Shown here: positions 41,761 through 52,675 of the stretch, one piece after another
Position numbering within the stretch: the stretch's first letter is position 1
Layout: every line of letters starts with the position of its first letter
Notes under the pieces: generated by a model
Databases searched by the model: none
The model's input: only the letters and a program-made list of their open reading frames with translations
What the model was told of the DNA's origin: nothing
Program-made: the position numbers and the translations under genes
Source: Ancistrus triradiatus
Lineage: Eukaryota; Chordata; Actinopteri; Siluriformes; Loricariidae
Assembly (NCBI GenBank): GCA_025084515.1
Contig: JAJAGP010000879.1
Span: 186,001-250,000 of the forward strand
Length of the DNA stretch: 64,000 bases
Reading direction: 5' to 3'

Positions 41761-41930
41761 ATGATGTGATATTGATGTGATTGAAGTGCAGTGAGCTCCT
41801 GATGGAAGGGATCAAATAATAAAATAAATAAAAATAATAAAATAAATAAATAAAATGAAAAGGGATAAAATGAAAACACACACACAATCTATGGCTCTAC
41901 GGAAAGTTTCAGGGATCCGTGGAAGATCCC
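41761..41930. other. No recognised feature
   Basis: AAT/AAAT-rich simple sequence around 41815-41875. Confidence 0.5.
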
Positions 41931-41934
41931 AAAA

Positions 41935-42465
41935 ATGCGTGACGTGTGTCACGGTTCTGCGCATGCGCAACAGTGCAGTGCCCTCAGGATAGCAATAGTG
42001 GAGAAATGCTACTTCCAGATCACTGTGGGGATAAATGAGGCCTAAAATGGGAGGAGGATGTGATGAGGGAAAAGCGGGGGACTCGAATTGCCATGGCGAT
42101 CAAGCCAAAGCCGCAAAGGGGAGCGAGGGGAGCGGACAGCAGAATCTGACCCTACGCTAACTCGTTAAGGCCTGACTTTACATCGGGTCTCCAGACCATA
42201 CTTTGGCCCAGCTTCTTCGAAAACTGGGTCTACCTCTTTCTCTGATACAAATCAGAGCGGGATAACACATGCGACACGTAAGAGGTTTCAAATGAAGCGA
42301 GGGTGTGACACCCAATGGTGCTCAAAGATGCTCCTGAATACCTGAGCTCGCAGGTGTAGCCAATGGTGCAATCAGCGCCACTGATGGTTGGTGCATGCGC
42401 TCTAGGGATCGCGCCACTGTGTCTACCACACTACTGCTACCTTCTAGTGTCGGGCCACGAAACTG
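41935..42465. promoter_or_regulatory. CpG-containing block with NRF-1-type site
   Basis: Much richer in G, C and CpG than its surroundings. TGCGCATGCGCA at 41958-41969 is a perfect palindrome matching the NRF-1 consensus, and TGACGTGTGTCA is next to it. CCAAT-like motifs (CCAATGGTG) recur. No exon was recognised beside it. It could be a CpG-island promoter, or a GC-rich repeat unknown to me. Confidence 0.3.
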
Positions 42466-42474
42466 TGCAGTTTC

Positions 42475-42668
42475 TTACATTTTACATTGACAGCATTTAG
42501 CAGATGCCCTTATCCAGAGCAACTTACAATTGATTCAGTCTTACAATCCAAGCAATTGTGGGTTAAGGGCCTTGCTCAAGGACCCAACAGTGGCAGCTTG
42601 GCAGAGGTGGGATTTGAATCCTGGACCTTTTGGTCCATAGTCCAGTACCTTAACCGCTAGGCTGCCAG
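42475..42668 (-). mobile_element. V-SINE-like SINE, family S1, full copy
   Basis: In reverse TGGCAGCCTAGCGGTTAAGG, GGTCCAGGATTCAAATCCC, CTTGAGCAAGGCCCTTAACC and the tail. AGTTTCTTAC on the left and AGTTCTTAC on the right may be an imperfect target duplication. Confidence 0.9.
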
Positions 42669-42834
42669 AGTTCTTACAGTGCTTTAACACTTCATGTACT
42701 GAAATTCCTCCTGATGCCTTGACTCGTTTAATCATTTCATATTACACACTGTAGAGGGGGAAATATGTAAATTCCTTCCAATCTTTCTTTGAGGATTTCA
42801 TTCATTTTCTCAGACATTTGTTGATAAACTGGAA

Positions 42835-42975
42835 AAAACCCAGCCTTCCTGGATGCTGCTTTTGTACCAAATCATGATTATAATCACTTGTTGACATCAC
42901 CTGTTTGAAATCACATTATTTAGTTTTTTTGTATTTTTTTGCAGGCCTGAAATGAAGGAATTGATGCTTATTAAC
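42835..42975 (-). mobile_element. ISRm11-like 5' fragment
   Basis: In reverse: CATTTCAGGCCTGCAAAAAA, TGATTTCAAACAGGTGATGT, AGCAGCATCCAGGAAGGC, the 5' part of the family as at 53590-53740. An R1 copy abuts it on the right. Confidence 0.65.
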
Positions 42976-43345
42976 AAGTCAAGTCAAGTCAGATTTATTT
43001 ATATAGCGCTTTTTACAATGGAGCATTGTCTCAAAGCAACTTTACAAGTTTAGATTATCTCCTAATAACTACGTCCAATCCCAAATTGAGCAAGCCTAGG
43101 GCGACAGTGGCAATGAAAAACTCCCCGAGTTAGGAAGAAACCTTGGGAGGACCAAGACTCAAAAAGGGACCCAACCTCCTTGGGCGGCGTAGATGATAAA
43201 TCTAAGAGCAAACTAAAGTCATGGAGTCAAAGTTCGAATAAAATGTGAAGTATGCACATTGACATTAAGTGGTCCGGGTATGATGGGGCTGGAGCTGATG
43301 ACGGAAGCAGCTTGACTGGAGCTACAGCAGATGAACATCATGTGT
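42976..43345 (-). repeat. R1 repeat, inverse, most complete 3' end
   Basis: Starts ACAAGTCAAGTCAAGTCAGA with TTTATTTATATAGCGC, then GGAGCATTGTCTCAAAGCAA, GGGAGGACCAAGACTC, and ends near the CCAGCCCCATCATACCC/TCATCAGCTCC front part in reverse. Shows that R1 ends in a (TGACT)n-like short repeat, as LINE-dependent elements do. Confidence 0.78.
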
Positions 43346-44330
43346 GGAGCTGAAGTTAAGTTGGCCAAAAAAAAAACATATCTAAATATATTGTGTTCAT
43401 ACTGTCTGATTTGTAATTTCTGAACTACACCACTAATAAAAACAGCAATTGGACTCATCCAAACAGTTATGATTTTTTTTTCTTTTTTATAAACCGTTGC
43501 ATTTAATTTTTCATTAAAATATTTACCGCTCTCAATAGCAGCAGTCTTTTAATACCTCTAAGTGCCACTGTTGAGTCTCATGATCCTCTATCATTCCTCG
43601 TAATTAGGTCCTCTAATGAAAGCCGTAGCTTCATAATGGCTGATTGTGTGGCATTTAATGCTAGATCCATTTCATCTGCAAGAACTTCCCATTGATTTTC
43701 TTTTTCTGTACAGCAGGACAGAACTCTTTAGTGCATGAAAACGGACCACTGAGATCTTTTTATCGTTTAATGAGATTCAATCAGCTTCATTCAGGCAACG
43801 TTTAGTGAACGGTAATGGAAATTAGGAGATGTGAGAAGAGATGAAGTAAGTTCTGCTGTAGAAAACGCAACTGCTCTGTAATTCAATTTACATATAAACG
43901 TGGAATATGGAGTAAATAAGGCAAAAGGGACTTTGATTCTGGGTCTAATTATGTCAAACTGAAACACCAGTTGCATTAGTGTTGAATGGAAACCCATTGT
44001 AGACCATATTATTTGTCCATAAATGTTAACCTGTGAAATTCCTGCAGTATGGCACTGCACTATTGACCAGCAGCTTCAGGTATGCAGTTCTAGTGGTTCA
44101 TTGGTAAATCATGAGTCGGGCTTCTAAAGTGAAGGTCAAGATGGACTGGCACCACATATAGTCTAGGCTCAGACCCTCCAGATTCCCCCTGTTTATCCCA
44201 TCAGTGATTTTATGTTCTACTTCATCCAGCCAAGGAGCCTCAAAGTGGAAATAATAGATGTCATTATAACAGACTGCAGTGTCAGTTTACTGCCATCTTT
44301 GTATGGTGGACCTGGAGCTTTGAGAACAAA
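43346..44330. other. No gene; candidate regulatory stretch 43550-44060
   Basis: High-complexity DNA with TCGTAATTAGGTCC, CATTTAATGC, CGTTTAATGAG, GGAAATTAGGAG and GGTCTAATTATG motifs. No repeat, no coding signal. Conservation untested. Confidence 0.3.
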
Positions 44331-44334
44331 GCCT

Positions 44335-44412
44335 AGTCTAGACACATGGACCAACCCAATCATTCACACCTAACAAAAATCCACCTAATGGTATGTTTTT
44401 AGGGGGAGGAGA
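44335..44412 (-). repeat. S2-type SINE scrap
   Basis: ATTCACACCTAACAAAAATC then CACCTAATGGTATGTTTTTA resembles in reverse the 3' half of the S2-type SINE. Confidence 0.4.
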
Positions 44413-44785
44413 TAAGGGCCAGAATCTTTCACTGTCGCTTCCGCCTACTATATTTGGTCCCTGTTTCTTCTACTAACAAGCAACCTGGGGTGTTCCTGCC
44501 CAACTAGAGACAGCTCATCATGGTATTAGTTGTGCTGTCAGCCCAGTGTTTCCATCGAGATAGGAGCGGAGGTGGAAGGGCTGTGCAGAAAGGGCTACAG
44601 TCTCTGAGGACAATTACAGTGACAATTCTGAGAGCTAAAGAAGCTCATCAAGGAAGGACTATCTAAAGCACACATCATAGGGCTGAGGAGAGGTGGAAGT
44701 GTGAGAAGATTAGAGAAAAGAGTTTGAAATACAGGGAGACAGGTAGTGTGGAGAACAGGCAAGAAATGGAGAGTAGGTGGAATGG

Positions 44786-45107
44786 TGGCACTTTATTAGG
44801 AACTGCATGCATGCACCTAATCAGCCAATCCTGTGACAGCTTCAGGGAATGTTCAGTCAACCATCAGCATGAGGGAAAATGTGATCATGAGCAAAATATG
44901 ATTTTGAAAATGACATTATTGTTGGGAGTAGACAGGCAGGTTTGTATTACTCTAGCTGCTGATCTCCTGGGGGTTTCACACAACACTCTCTAGAGTTTAC
45001 TAAGAATGATGCAATAAAAAAAAAAAACATCCAGTCAGGGGCAAATCTGTGGATGGAAATGTCAAGTTAATGACAGAGGTCGACAAAGAATGGCCAGACT
45101 GGATTGA
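44786..45107 (+). mobile_element. Tc1-like family B, strongly degraded fragment
   Basis: TTATTAGGAACTGCATGC, CACCTAATCAGCCAATCC, GCTGATCTCCTGGGGGTTTC and AGAATGGCCAGACTGG follow the family B order, with many indels and a poly(A)-like insertion near 45017. No usable frame. Joined to a family F relic on the right. Confidence 0.65.
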
Positions 45108-45114
45108 GATTAAT

Positions 45115-45596
45115 GTGCAAAAGTCTAAGGCCACCATTAGATTAGATATACCAGTGTTTCAGAAATGGTATCATGACAATGTATAATTATTTCTCAGTCT
45201 CCTTATTAAAAAATAACCAGCAGATACAGGAAATTCAGGAAAGCAGCTTCTATAGGCTATAGTGGTAAGTGGTAAGTATTTAGTGTGGCCTCTCTTACAC
45301 TTGAGCAAGAGCAATATCTGGAAACTTCATCAGGATGCCAAGTTGACCCTTATACACTCCGAAAAGACTTGATCTGGAATGGAAACCACTTTTTCATAAG
45401 GGCAACAGGGCAAAAAGGCTAAGATATGGTAAAGCTCACAAAGATTGGAATGAAGATCAGTGGAAAAGAGGATTATGGATTGATAAATCAAAGTTTGAGA
45501 TTTTTGGGTCCAATCGTCGACAATATGATATATGGTCCTTATGCCATTGTTAAAACAACAAATCTAATGGAGGCCTAATACTTCTGCAGAGTACTG
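45115..45596 (+). mobile_element. Tc1/mariner family F relic with transposase piece
   Basis: Left GTCTAAGGCCACCATTAGAT and right ATCTAATGGAGGCCTAATAC..GAGTACTG are inverted repeats; TA follows at 45597-45598. In the middle, frames read KAHKDWNEDQWKRGLWIDKS and then KFEIFGSNRRQYD, the region around the first catalytic Asp of a Tc1-type transposase, here WIDKS (TDES expected; the Glu/Ser side has changed). The rest of the gene is deleted. Confidence 0.78.
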
Positions 45597-45819
45597 TACA
45601 CAAAGTACACACAGAGTACAAAAGTCTTTCTTTATTCACAGCACAGCAGTTTATGATCTGTTGGAACTACCATTCAGGTTTGGTATTTTTTCTTTTTCGA
45701 GCATTCATTTCAAGAGCAAAATAAAAAAGCTAGCTGTCTTTCTGGTGTTTCTTTGAACATTTTGGAACACAGGTATGCACAATTTAATATCTGAATTACG
45801 TACTGTGAAAGAAAATAGA

Positions 45820-46270
45820 CGAAATGGGTATTGACCGGACATTACCATAGTCGTTATGTGTATTTTTATGTTGTTGTAATGTATTTTCAGAGGGGAAAAA
45901 AAACCATAAAGTGATTAATAAGAAACTGAAGCAACTGATACTTTTGTTTGACGGAATCCAAAAACACTTAGACAGTATAAGGAACACAGAAGCTCAGCTT
46001 GATGAAGCTGAGACTCAACGAGTGAATGTGAACCAGTTGATATAGTTACAGGTTAAAGAGAATATACAGTTAGTGGAGGGACAAGCAAAGCAATAGGACA
46101 GGTATGTACACTTACTAACAACATTTACAGCTTGGTGCAAATAAATAGAGGAAAGTCATCCACACAAACAGGAGGAACTTACACAAAAAAGGCTCTAAAC
46201 ACATCATCCGAGTTAGAAGAGTTTGTAGAACGAGAACGAGCTTCGGTAAATTTGCAAAGATTTCTAAAAT
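45820..46270 (-). repeat. R2 repeat, third copy
   Basis: CATTACCATAGTCG, CTGATACTTTTGTTTGACGG, GGTTAAAGAGAATATACAG and GGAACTTACACAAAAAAGGC match R2 arms at 16215-16773 and, inverted, 14660-15285. It is the copy least disturbed at its 46200 side, and shows that R2 extends a little beyond the arms listed there. Confidence 0.75.
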
Positions 46271-46318
46271 TCACACCAAATTTTCAAACTTGGAAAAAAC
46301 TTGTTTTTTTATTGTTTT

Positions 46319-47215
46319 TATAATAATAGTAAAAAAAAAAATAATAATAATAAACTTTATTTATATAGCACCTTTTCAAACGTTTTACAAAGTGCTTTAC
46401 ACAAGCAGAAGTAACAACAAACTAATACACAAAAGAACAATAGAATGATAAAAAATAAATCAAAACAAAGGAATATGTAAAAGAACAGAAAAAAAATAGA
46501 ATGAAATAAAACAGAATTTTTTAAAAATGCAACAGATAAAACATGAGAAAAAAGCCAACCAGAGCATGTATGTCTTAACCCTCCTCTTAAATATGCTAAG
46601 ATTGTCCAGGGCCCTCAGGTCACGAGGAAGAGAGTTCCAAAGGTTGGGGCCTTAATAAGAAAAGGCCACCTTTCCACTCTTTTGCCGGGTGGTCGGTACG
46701 AGCAGCATGTTCCTATTAGCTGATCTGAAGGCCCTCAGTGGAACGTACCTAACAATTATATCACTGAGGTACTGGGGAGCCAAACCATGAAGGCATTTAA
46801 AAACCAGTAAAAGAATGTTAAAATCAATTATAAATGATACTGGTAACCAGTGTAGCTGTTTGAGGACCGGTGTGATGTGATCCCTCATTTTTTTACCAGT
46901 CAGATAACCCAGGCGTGACGATATAAAGGCGTGTCTAAGTTTCTCACTGTCAGCCAGTGAGAGCAGGTTACACACTCTCATATATTTCTGAGATGGAAGA
47001 ATGTAGTTTTAGAAACATTGCTAATATGGATCTTAAAACTAAGATCACTGTCGAAAGTAACGCCTAGGTTTTTGACCGTGCTTTGTGTGTCTAAAGAACT
47101 GGATTTTAACCATGTCAGTGCCGCTGCTTTCACTTCACCATTGCCAATAACAATTATTTCAGTTTTATCCTTATTTAGCTGCAGAAAATTATGACACATC
47201 CAGGAGTATCATCTA
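46319..47215 (-). mobile_element. L2/CR1-like LINE, 5'-truncated 3' end
   Basis: In minus orientation, the end of a reverse transcriptase gene followed by a 3' region ending TATATAAATAAAGTTTATTA with ATT repeats (46319-46360). 5' truncation is usual for LINEs. A target duplication could not be recognised. Confidence 0.75.
46652..47199 (-). pseudogene. L2/CR1-like reverse transcriptase, C-terminal part
   Basis: The first segment (47199-46978) reads NFLQLNKDKTEIIVIGNG and VKNLGVTFDSDLSFKIHISN, the thumb-side region following the FADD motif. A frame break leads to LRHAFISSRLGYL, where a stretch of about 25 residues normally present (DYCNxLLxG..AARVLT) is deleted, and then RDHITPVLKQLHWLPV and FKCLHGLAPQYLSDII to the C-terminus. 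Endonuclease and catalytic motifs are missing. Confidence 0.82.
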
Positions 47216-47261
47216 GACACCGAAGCAGGGGGCTGATAGATCGATAGACATCTGCATACAG

Positions 47262-47485
47262 ACTTTGATAGATCCCTGTTCTTTAAATAAAACAGGGTGC
47301 CCACTCACACCTGATTGTCATCCTATTGATTGAAACACCTGACTCTAATTTCACCTTCAAATTAACTGCTAATCCTAGAGGTTCACATACTTTTGCCACT
47401 CACTAATATGTAATATTGAATCATTTTCCTCAATAAATAAATGACCAAGTATAATATTTTTGTCTCATTTCTTTAACTGGGTTCT

Positions 47486-47488
<3 letters not shown>
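47262..47488 (-). mobile_element. Tc1 family A, 5' terminal fragment
   Basis: GATAGATCCCTGTTCTTTAA through CACACCTGATTGTCATCC to AACTGGGTTCTCTTTA. The outermost 100 bases of the TIR are replaced by (TA)n. Confidence 0.8.
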
Positions 47489-47549
<61 letters not shown>

Positions 47550-47596
47550 TATATATATATATATATACACATACATACATACATACATACATACAT
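47488..47596. repeat. (TA)n and (ACAT)n microsatellite
   Basis: About 40 TA units with one CAT interruption (47548), then about seven ACAT units, sitting exactly between truncated family A and family D ends. Confidence 0.97.
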
Positions 47597-48745
47597 CAGT
47601 CAGCCACTGATTGTGCAAGTTCTGCTACTTAGAAAGATGAGAGAGGTCTGTAATTTTCATCATAGCTACACTTCAACTATGAGAGACAACATGAGAAAAA
47701 AAATCCAGGAAATCACATTGTAGGATTTTTAAAGAATTTAATTGGACATTATGGTGGAAAATAAGTATTTGGTCAAATAAATTTGGTTCAACTCAATACT
47801 TTGTAACATAACCTTTGTTTGGCAATGACTGAGGTCAAACATTTTCCTGTAAGTTTTCACCAGTTGGCACACACTGTAGCTGGTTATTTTGGGCCCATTC
47901 CTCCGTGCAGATCTCCTCTAGAGCAGTGATGTTTTGGGGCAACACAGACTTTCAACTCCCTCCACAAATTTTCTATGGGGTTGAGGTCTGGAGACTGGCT
48001 AGGCTACTCCAGGACCTTGAAATGCTTTTTACGGAGCCACGTCCTTTGTTGCCCGAGCGGTTGTGTTTGGGATCATTGTCATGCTGGAAGACCCAGCCAC
48101 GTTCCATCTTCAATGCTCTCACTGATGGAAGGAGGTTTTGGCTTAAAATCTCATGATACATGGCCATTCATTCTTCCCTTAACACAGATCAGTCGTCCTG
48201 TCCCCTTTGCAGAAAAACAGCCCCAAAGCATGATGTTTCCACCCCCATGCTTCACAGTAGGTATGGTGTTCTTGGGATGTGACTCAGCATCCTTTTTCCT
48301 CCAGCTGAGTTTTTACCAAACGTTCCATTTTGGTTTCATCTGACCACATGATATTCTCCCAATCCTCTTCTGGATCATCCATATGCTCTCTGGCAAACTT
48401 CAGACGGGCCTGGACATGTACTGGCTTAAGCAGGGGGGCACGCCTGGCACTGCAGGATCTGAGTCTCTCTTGGCGTAGTGTGTTACAGATGGTAGCCTTT
48501 GTTAATTTGGTCCCAGCTCTCTGCAGGTCATTCATCTGGTCCCTCTGTGTAGTTCTGGGATGTTTGCTCACCGTTAACATGATCATTTTGACCCCATGGG
48601 ATGAGATCTTGTGTGGAGCCCCAGATCAAGGGAGATTATCAATGGTCTTGTATGTCTTACAATTGCTCCCACAGTTGATTTATTCACACCAACCTGGCAG
48701 TGAGTATCAGTGGCTGACTAAATACTTTTTTGCCAAGTTACCGAA
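47597..48745 (-). mobile_element. Tc1-like family D, copy 2
   Basis: Left end starts within the TIR (CAGCCACTGATTGTGCAAG). The right end is the opposite terminus, TGGCTGACTAAATACTTTTTTGCCAA, joined directly to the DNA-binding part of the gene, so the 5' flank and gene start are deleted. Most of the transposase is present in minus orientation. Confidence 0.87.
47850..48700 (-). pseudogene. Tc1 family D transposase, frameshifted
   Basis: In order on the minus strand: a DNA-binding segment with RDQMNDLQRAGTKLTKATI, then FAREHMDDPEEDWENIMWSD with the first Asp (WSDETK), a frameshift, GWVFQHDNDPKH with the second Asp, another frameshift, and PDLNPIENLWR, readable from nucleotides near 47970, with the Glu. 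All three acidic residues can be found, but in different frames. The N-terminal end is deleted. Confidence 0.85.
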
Positions 48746-48779
48746 GTATCAACCTCCTCAATATACTGAGCTGGATGAT

Positions 48780-48860
48780 CGTGACCACTGATCAGCAAGT
48801 CTCACCACAGAGATTAGAGGGTTCAGGTCACACCACTGCCAAGCTGCCACTGTAAGTCCC
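48780..48860 (+). repeat. S1 SINE scrap
   Basis: Only GAGGGTTCAGGTCACACCAC then TGCCAAGCTGCCACTGTAAG survives. Confidence 0.45.
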
Positions 48861-49530
48861 ATGATAAGATAAACAGATTTTGAGTAATTGCCTCAGGAAC
48901 TACTGATCTGAATCAAGTGCAAGAACTGATACAAAAGTGCTTTTGTGGTTCATTTTGCATGAAGATCCAAGTCCTTAGGGAGTAAATTCCAAGAATCAAT
49001 AGCTTTGGAAACCTCAAACATATAACCATGATTCATGGCATATGGCTCACTCCTGAAGGCAACTGAAACTATTTAATAATTATTCTGAGAAGATTAAGTT
49101 CTCGAGTGGCAGCTTGTACCCACAATAAGGTGTACATACACACTTTAGAGAGACCAGTTTACCTAATGCACGTCTTTGGAATGTGGGAAGACAGAGTTTG
49201 TCCTTAATGTGCATAACAATCAATCCAGCCAGGGTGAGATGTTTACCCCTACAGTTTGGTTTATTCTGTTCACAGGGGTATGTTGATGTTCAAGGCAAAC
49301 TCAGGTTTGGATCATGTACTTGCCAGAATTTTCCTTTTTTCCCACTACAGAATGAGATTAAGAATGTGGTGACTTTAGCAGCATCTGAGTTCAAGACACC
49401 TGCTTGATGCATAAAATGAATTTTTTTTTGGTATTTGAGCCATCACACGTTGTCAGGTAGTGCTAAATGGGTCTCATTGCACCAGTGGAGGTGGCACCAT
49501 GGCACATTGGGTTGCCAACAAGAATACAGT
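48861..49530. other. No gene; S2-like scrap at 49134-49193
   Basis: CTTTAGAGAGACCAGTTTAC then CTAATGCACGTCTTTGGAAT is a reverse fragment of the S2-type 3' half. Nothing else recognised. Confidence 0.45.
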
Positions 49531-49534
49531 GTGT

Positions 49535-49645
49535 ATTGAGCTCTATGGTTAAAGTTTTACTACTAATCGGAAAGTTGTAAGCCCAAATCCCAGTTCTGCC
49601 CACCTGGAAATTTACTTCCATTTGGGTAACTTCCAACCCACAAAC
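49535..49645 (+). repeat. Diverged tRNA-SINE head
   Basis: AGCTCTATGGTTAAAGTTTT, then ACTACTAATCGGAAAGTTGT and CCCAAATCCCAGTTCTGCC follow a tRNA-derived SINE head with A- and B-box-like parts. Confidence 0.5.
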
Positions 49646-49799
49646 AAGGCAGTTCATTAGAGTTCATTCACCTGGGTAAATCTACCTATGACATGAGAAG
49701 TATGTTTGCAAAGGGGCACCATTTTGTTCTCGCAAGCACCCAATCCATTAGCATTATATCAGAATTTGGAGCCAAGCATGGAAACAGTACCAGTTCCAG

Positions 49800-50305
49800 C
49801 CCCATATACTAAGATGTTCCTCCACTTCAGCTTCACTCAAGCTGCATCCATCATCAGTTCCAGCCCCACCATACCCAGGCCACACCAGAGGGCAGTAACT
49901 CTCTCCCTCCTCCGGTTGGCTGGGGATGATGTGCCACCAAAGACTTTCCCGCCGAGGACTCAAGATCCTAGAGTGACTCTTTGTATCGGACAAAATAATG
50001 CCGATATGCCTATTTTTACATTATTTTATTCAGTATGTTATTTGTCTGTTAACATTTACTTAGTTTTTGTTTTGAACCTTTTTTCATGAGACTTATTTGA
50101 CTAGTTTAATTCTTACATTTATCATCTAAGCCGCCCAAGGAGGTTTGGTCCCTTTTTGAGTCATTCCAAAGTTTCCTCCTTATTAACATTTAGGTTGTTT
50201 TTCCTTGCCACTGTCAACATAGGCTTGCTCAGTTTGGGATTGGCCTTAGATATTAGAACAAAAAATTGTAAAGCTGCTTTGAGAAAATGCTCCACTGTAA
50301 AAAGT
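49800..50305 (+). repeat. R1 repeat, almost complete copy
   Basis: Front (CTTCACTCAAGCTGCATCC, CATCATCAGTTCCAGCCCC, GAGGGCAGTAACTCTCTCCC), middle (CTAAGCCGCCCAAGG) and tail (AAAGCTGCTTTGAGAAAATG) in one orientation. This is the reference used here for the order of R1 parts. No protein domain is recognised, so a SINE or a non-autonomous retroelement is likely. Confidence 0.78.
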
Positions 50306-50653
50306 GCTTCTGGACATTCTTCAAGGCTTCTTTTTTTGCACAGTAATGTTTTAAGTGGCATTTGTGAATGAAACTCCGTATTGTAGCGCTTGATAAAGGT
50401 TTGATAGTTTTTTACCTCATTACTAGCCCTAAATTGCCCCTGTTTCAACTTCTTTTGGAATGTGCTGCATTTGTGAAATGCAGGAATGGATGTTTATTAA
50501 CAAATGAAATGAATTTGACCAGATAAAAAAACCATGTAGTATCTCGGGTTCATAATGTCTGCAATGAAATCAAGTCAAAGTAAATGTAAGGAAGATTGCA
50601 TATATTTTTTATTTGCATTTTCATACCGTACCAACTTCTGATTTTGGGGTTGT
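50306..50653 (-). mobile_element. ISRm11-like 5' end, with terminus
   Basis: In reverse: GGGGTTGTA end at right (TA at 50652-50653), TCTGCAATGAAATC, ACATTTGTTAATAAACATCC-like sequence, then AGGGGCAATTTAGGGCTAG and a scrap of transposase N-terminus (CTTTATCAAGCGCTACAATAC). The copy defines the family terminus. Confidence 0.72.
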
Positions 50654-50809
50654 ATATATCAAATGAAGGCATCTATGACTAGCCTTGAGTCTCCTGCAAA
50701 ACATATAACATGGTGCATGTGATTGTGGCATGCAGATACATTTTTATATTGTAATTGTAAATGTAATTGTCCAAACGCTAAACAATTGATCTAGGGCTCA
50801 AAAGGGTTA

Positions 50810-50875
50810 CCCTTCAACTGTTCATGTCAGTAATTAACTCTAGATAAGGGCATCTGCTAAACGTTGTAAATGTCA
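50810..50875 (+). repeat. S1 SINE tail scrap
   Basis: CTCTAGATAAGGGCATCTGC then TAAACGTTGTAAATG. Confidence 0.5.
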
Positions 50876-50879
50876 CTGT

Positions 50880-51245
50880 ATGCTTGGGTGATGGTGTCAT
50901 CTGGAAATGGCAGGTGCCATATTTCAACAACCCAGATTAGTTTGGCGTCCTGTCTTCTCAGCACATGCTCATGAGTGACAGCTGCCCTTTTCCAAGAGAA
51001 CTAGTGTCAGTTGTCACTCTGACCTCGGTCTCCAGCAGCAAGGTTGCAACTTTCCACTCTTGAGGTCTAAAGATGTTAAAATGATCTGTACCTCATTTGA
51101 ATGTGTGATCTTTGTACTAACATGTTAAAAGTTGCACAGCAGCAGAGTGGGAAACACTCAACGTTCATAAAATGGTGATCAAATGTGATTTATTGCTATG
51201 ATGAGGCAAAAAAATTCCAGCCAGAGATTATAATGAGGTGTGACT
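50880..51245. other. No recognised feature
   Basis: No supported gene or repeat. Confidence 0.45.
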
Positions 51246-51249
51246 GGAT

Positions 51250-52036
51250 TTATCCACTCAGGGACACCTGTTCAACTGCTTATTAGAGTAAATATCTAAT
51301 CAGCCAATCACATGGTAGCAATTCAATGCATGATCAGGTATGTAGACCTGATTGAGACGAGCTGCTGAATCAAACCGAGCATCACAATGGGGAAGAAATT
51401 TAATTTAAGTGACTCTGGACGTGACATGGTTGTCAGTGCTAGACAGGCTAGACGGGCTGGTCTGAGTATTTCAGAAAATGCTGATCTACTGGGATTTCCA
51501 CACACAGCGCCAACTCTAGGGTTTAACAGAGAATGGTTCCAAAAAATACAAAGTATCCAGTGAGGGCAGATCTCTGGGTGAAAATGTCTTGATGATGCCA
51601 GAGATCAGAGGAGAATGCAGACTGGTTCGAGCTGGTAGAAGGTATGCAGAAGAACATCTCTGAACCATAACATGTCCAACCTTGAAGCACATGGGCTACA
51701 ACAGCAAACGATCACACCGGGTGCCATTCCTGTTAGCTAAGAACAGATAACTGAGGCTACAATTCACACAGACTGACCAAAATTGGACAACAGAAGATTA
51801 GAGAAACGTTGCTTCATCTGATTTCTGCTGCAACATTCAGACGCAGAAGCATGGATCAGTCCGGCTTTGTATTAACAGTTCTGGCTGCTGGCGGTGTAAA
51901 GGTGTGAGGGATATTTTCTTGGCACTCTTTGAGCCCCTTAATACCAACTGAGCATCGTTTAAACTCCACAGCCTCCCTGAGTATTGTTGCTGACCATGTG
52001 CACCTCTTTATGGGCACACAGTAGCATCTTCTGATG
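51250..52036 (+). pseudogene. Tc1-like family B transposase pseudogene
   Basis: Nucleotide order follows the family B element: GCATCACAATGGGGAAGAAA start region, GTCTGAGTATTTCAGAAAATG, CACACCGGGTGCCATTCC, CAAAATTGGACAACAGAAG, then GTGAGGGATATTTTCTTGGC (corresponding to the VWGxIFLAxF stretch) and ACCATGTGCACCTCTTTATG. The first catalytic Asp codon region (TGGTCTGATGAGTC type) is reduced by deletion near 51815, and the 3' third with the second Asp and Glu is missing. It ends at an (ACAA)n tract. No continuous frame survives. Confidence 0.8.
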
Positions 52037-52039
52037 GAA

Positions 52040-52108
52040 CAAACAAACAAACAAAGAAATATAAATACATGTGTACATAATAAAAATAAAAAAATAAAAA
52101 ATAAAAGT
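52040..52108. repeat. (ACAA)n and (AAAT)n simple sequence
   Basis: Several ACAA units followed by A-rich AAAAT/AATAAA units at the point where the family B copy breaks off. Confidence 0.8.
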
Positions 52109-52109
52109 T

Positions 52110-52420
52110 ACTAACTCTTTCTAAATACCTTCGAGTGCCTCGACACACAGGTACTCTTCTAATTGTTCCCCAAATTAAGGACTATTCAATTGGATCAAAG
52201 TGAGCACAGATCATAAGGGAGCAAAACAATAGGGCCCAAAACTGTCATTCCACAGCGCTGTTGTTGGCTGATTAATTTCTACATAAGGAAAGTGACCTCC
52301 ATCCCTTGACAGTCCCAGATTGTCAGAGCTCAGTGGAAATGTTGTGGCTCTTACTGGAAAGTAAACACACTGGCTTTGCCTCAGCCTGAACAAACAAGTA
52401 CTTGTTATGTAGTGCATGGA
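52110..52420. other. No recognised feature
   Basis: No supported gene or repeat. Confidence 0.45.
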
Positions 52421-52422
52421 GA

Positions 52423-52606
52423 CTGTGGTAGCCTAGTGGTTAAGGTACTGGACTATGGACCAAAAGGTCCAAAAGGCCTCTGCCAAGCTGCCACTGTTGG
52501 TTCCTTAAGCAAGGCCCTTAACCCACAATTGCTTGGATTGTAAGACTGTATCAATTGCAAGTCGTTCTGGATAAGGGCATCTGCTAAATAATGTAAATGT
52601 AAATTT
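52423..52606 (+). mobile_element. V-SINE-like SINE, family S1
   Basis: GACTGTGGTAGCCTAGTGGT, a B-box region shortened by a small deletion after AAAAGGTCC, the CCTTAAGCAAGGCCCTTAAC core and the tail. The B-box deletion would impair promoter function. Confidence 0.9.
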
Positions 52607-52675
52607 AAATACTTTTGTTGAACATGCTGGCTCCTGTCACGCTTGGACCAACAAACAGAGATATGGACGGATGTA

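Noticed and set aside
42011..42027. Second copy of the GGCCTCATTTAT terminal element
   Set aside because: Only one short end-like match (ATAAATGAGGCC) and no partner end nearby.
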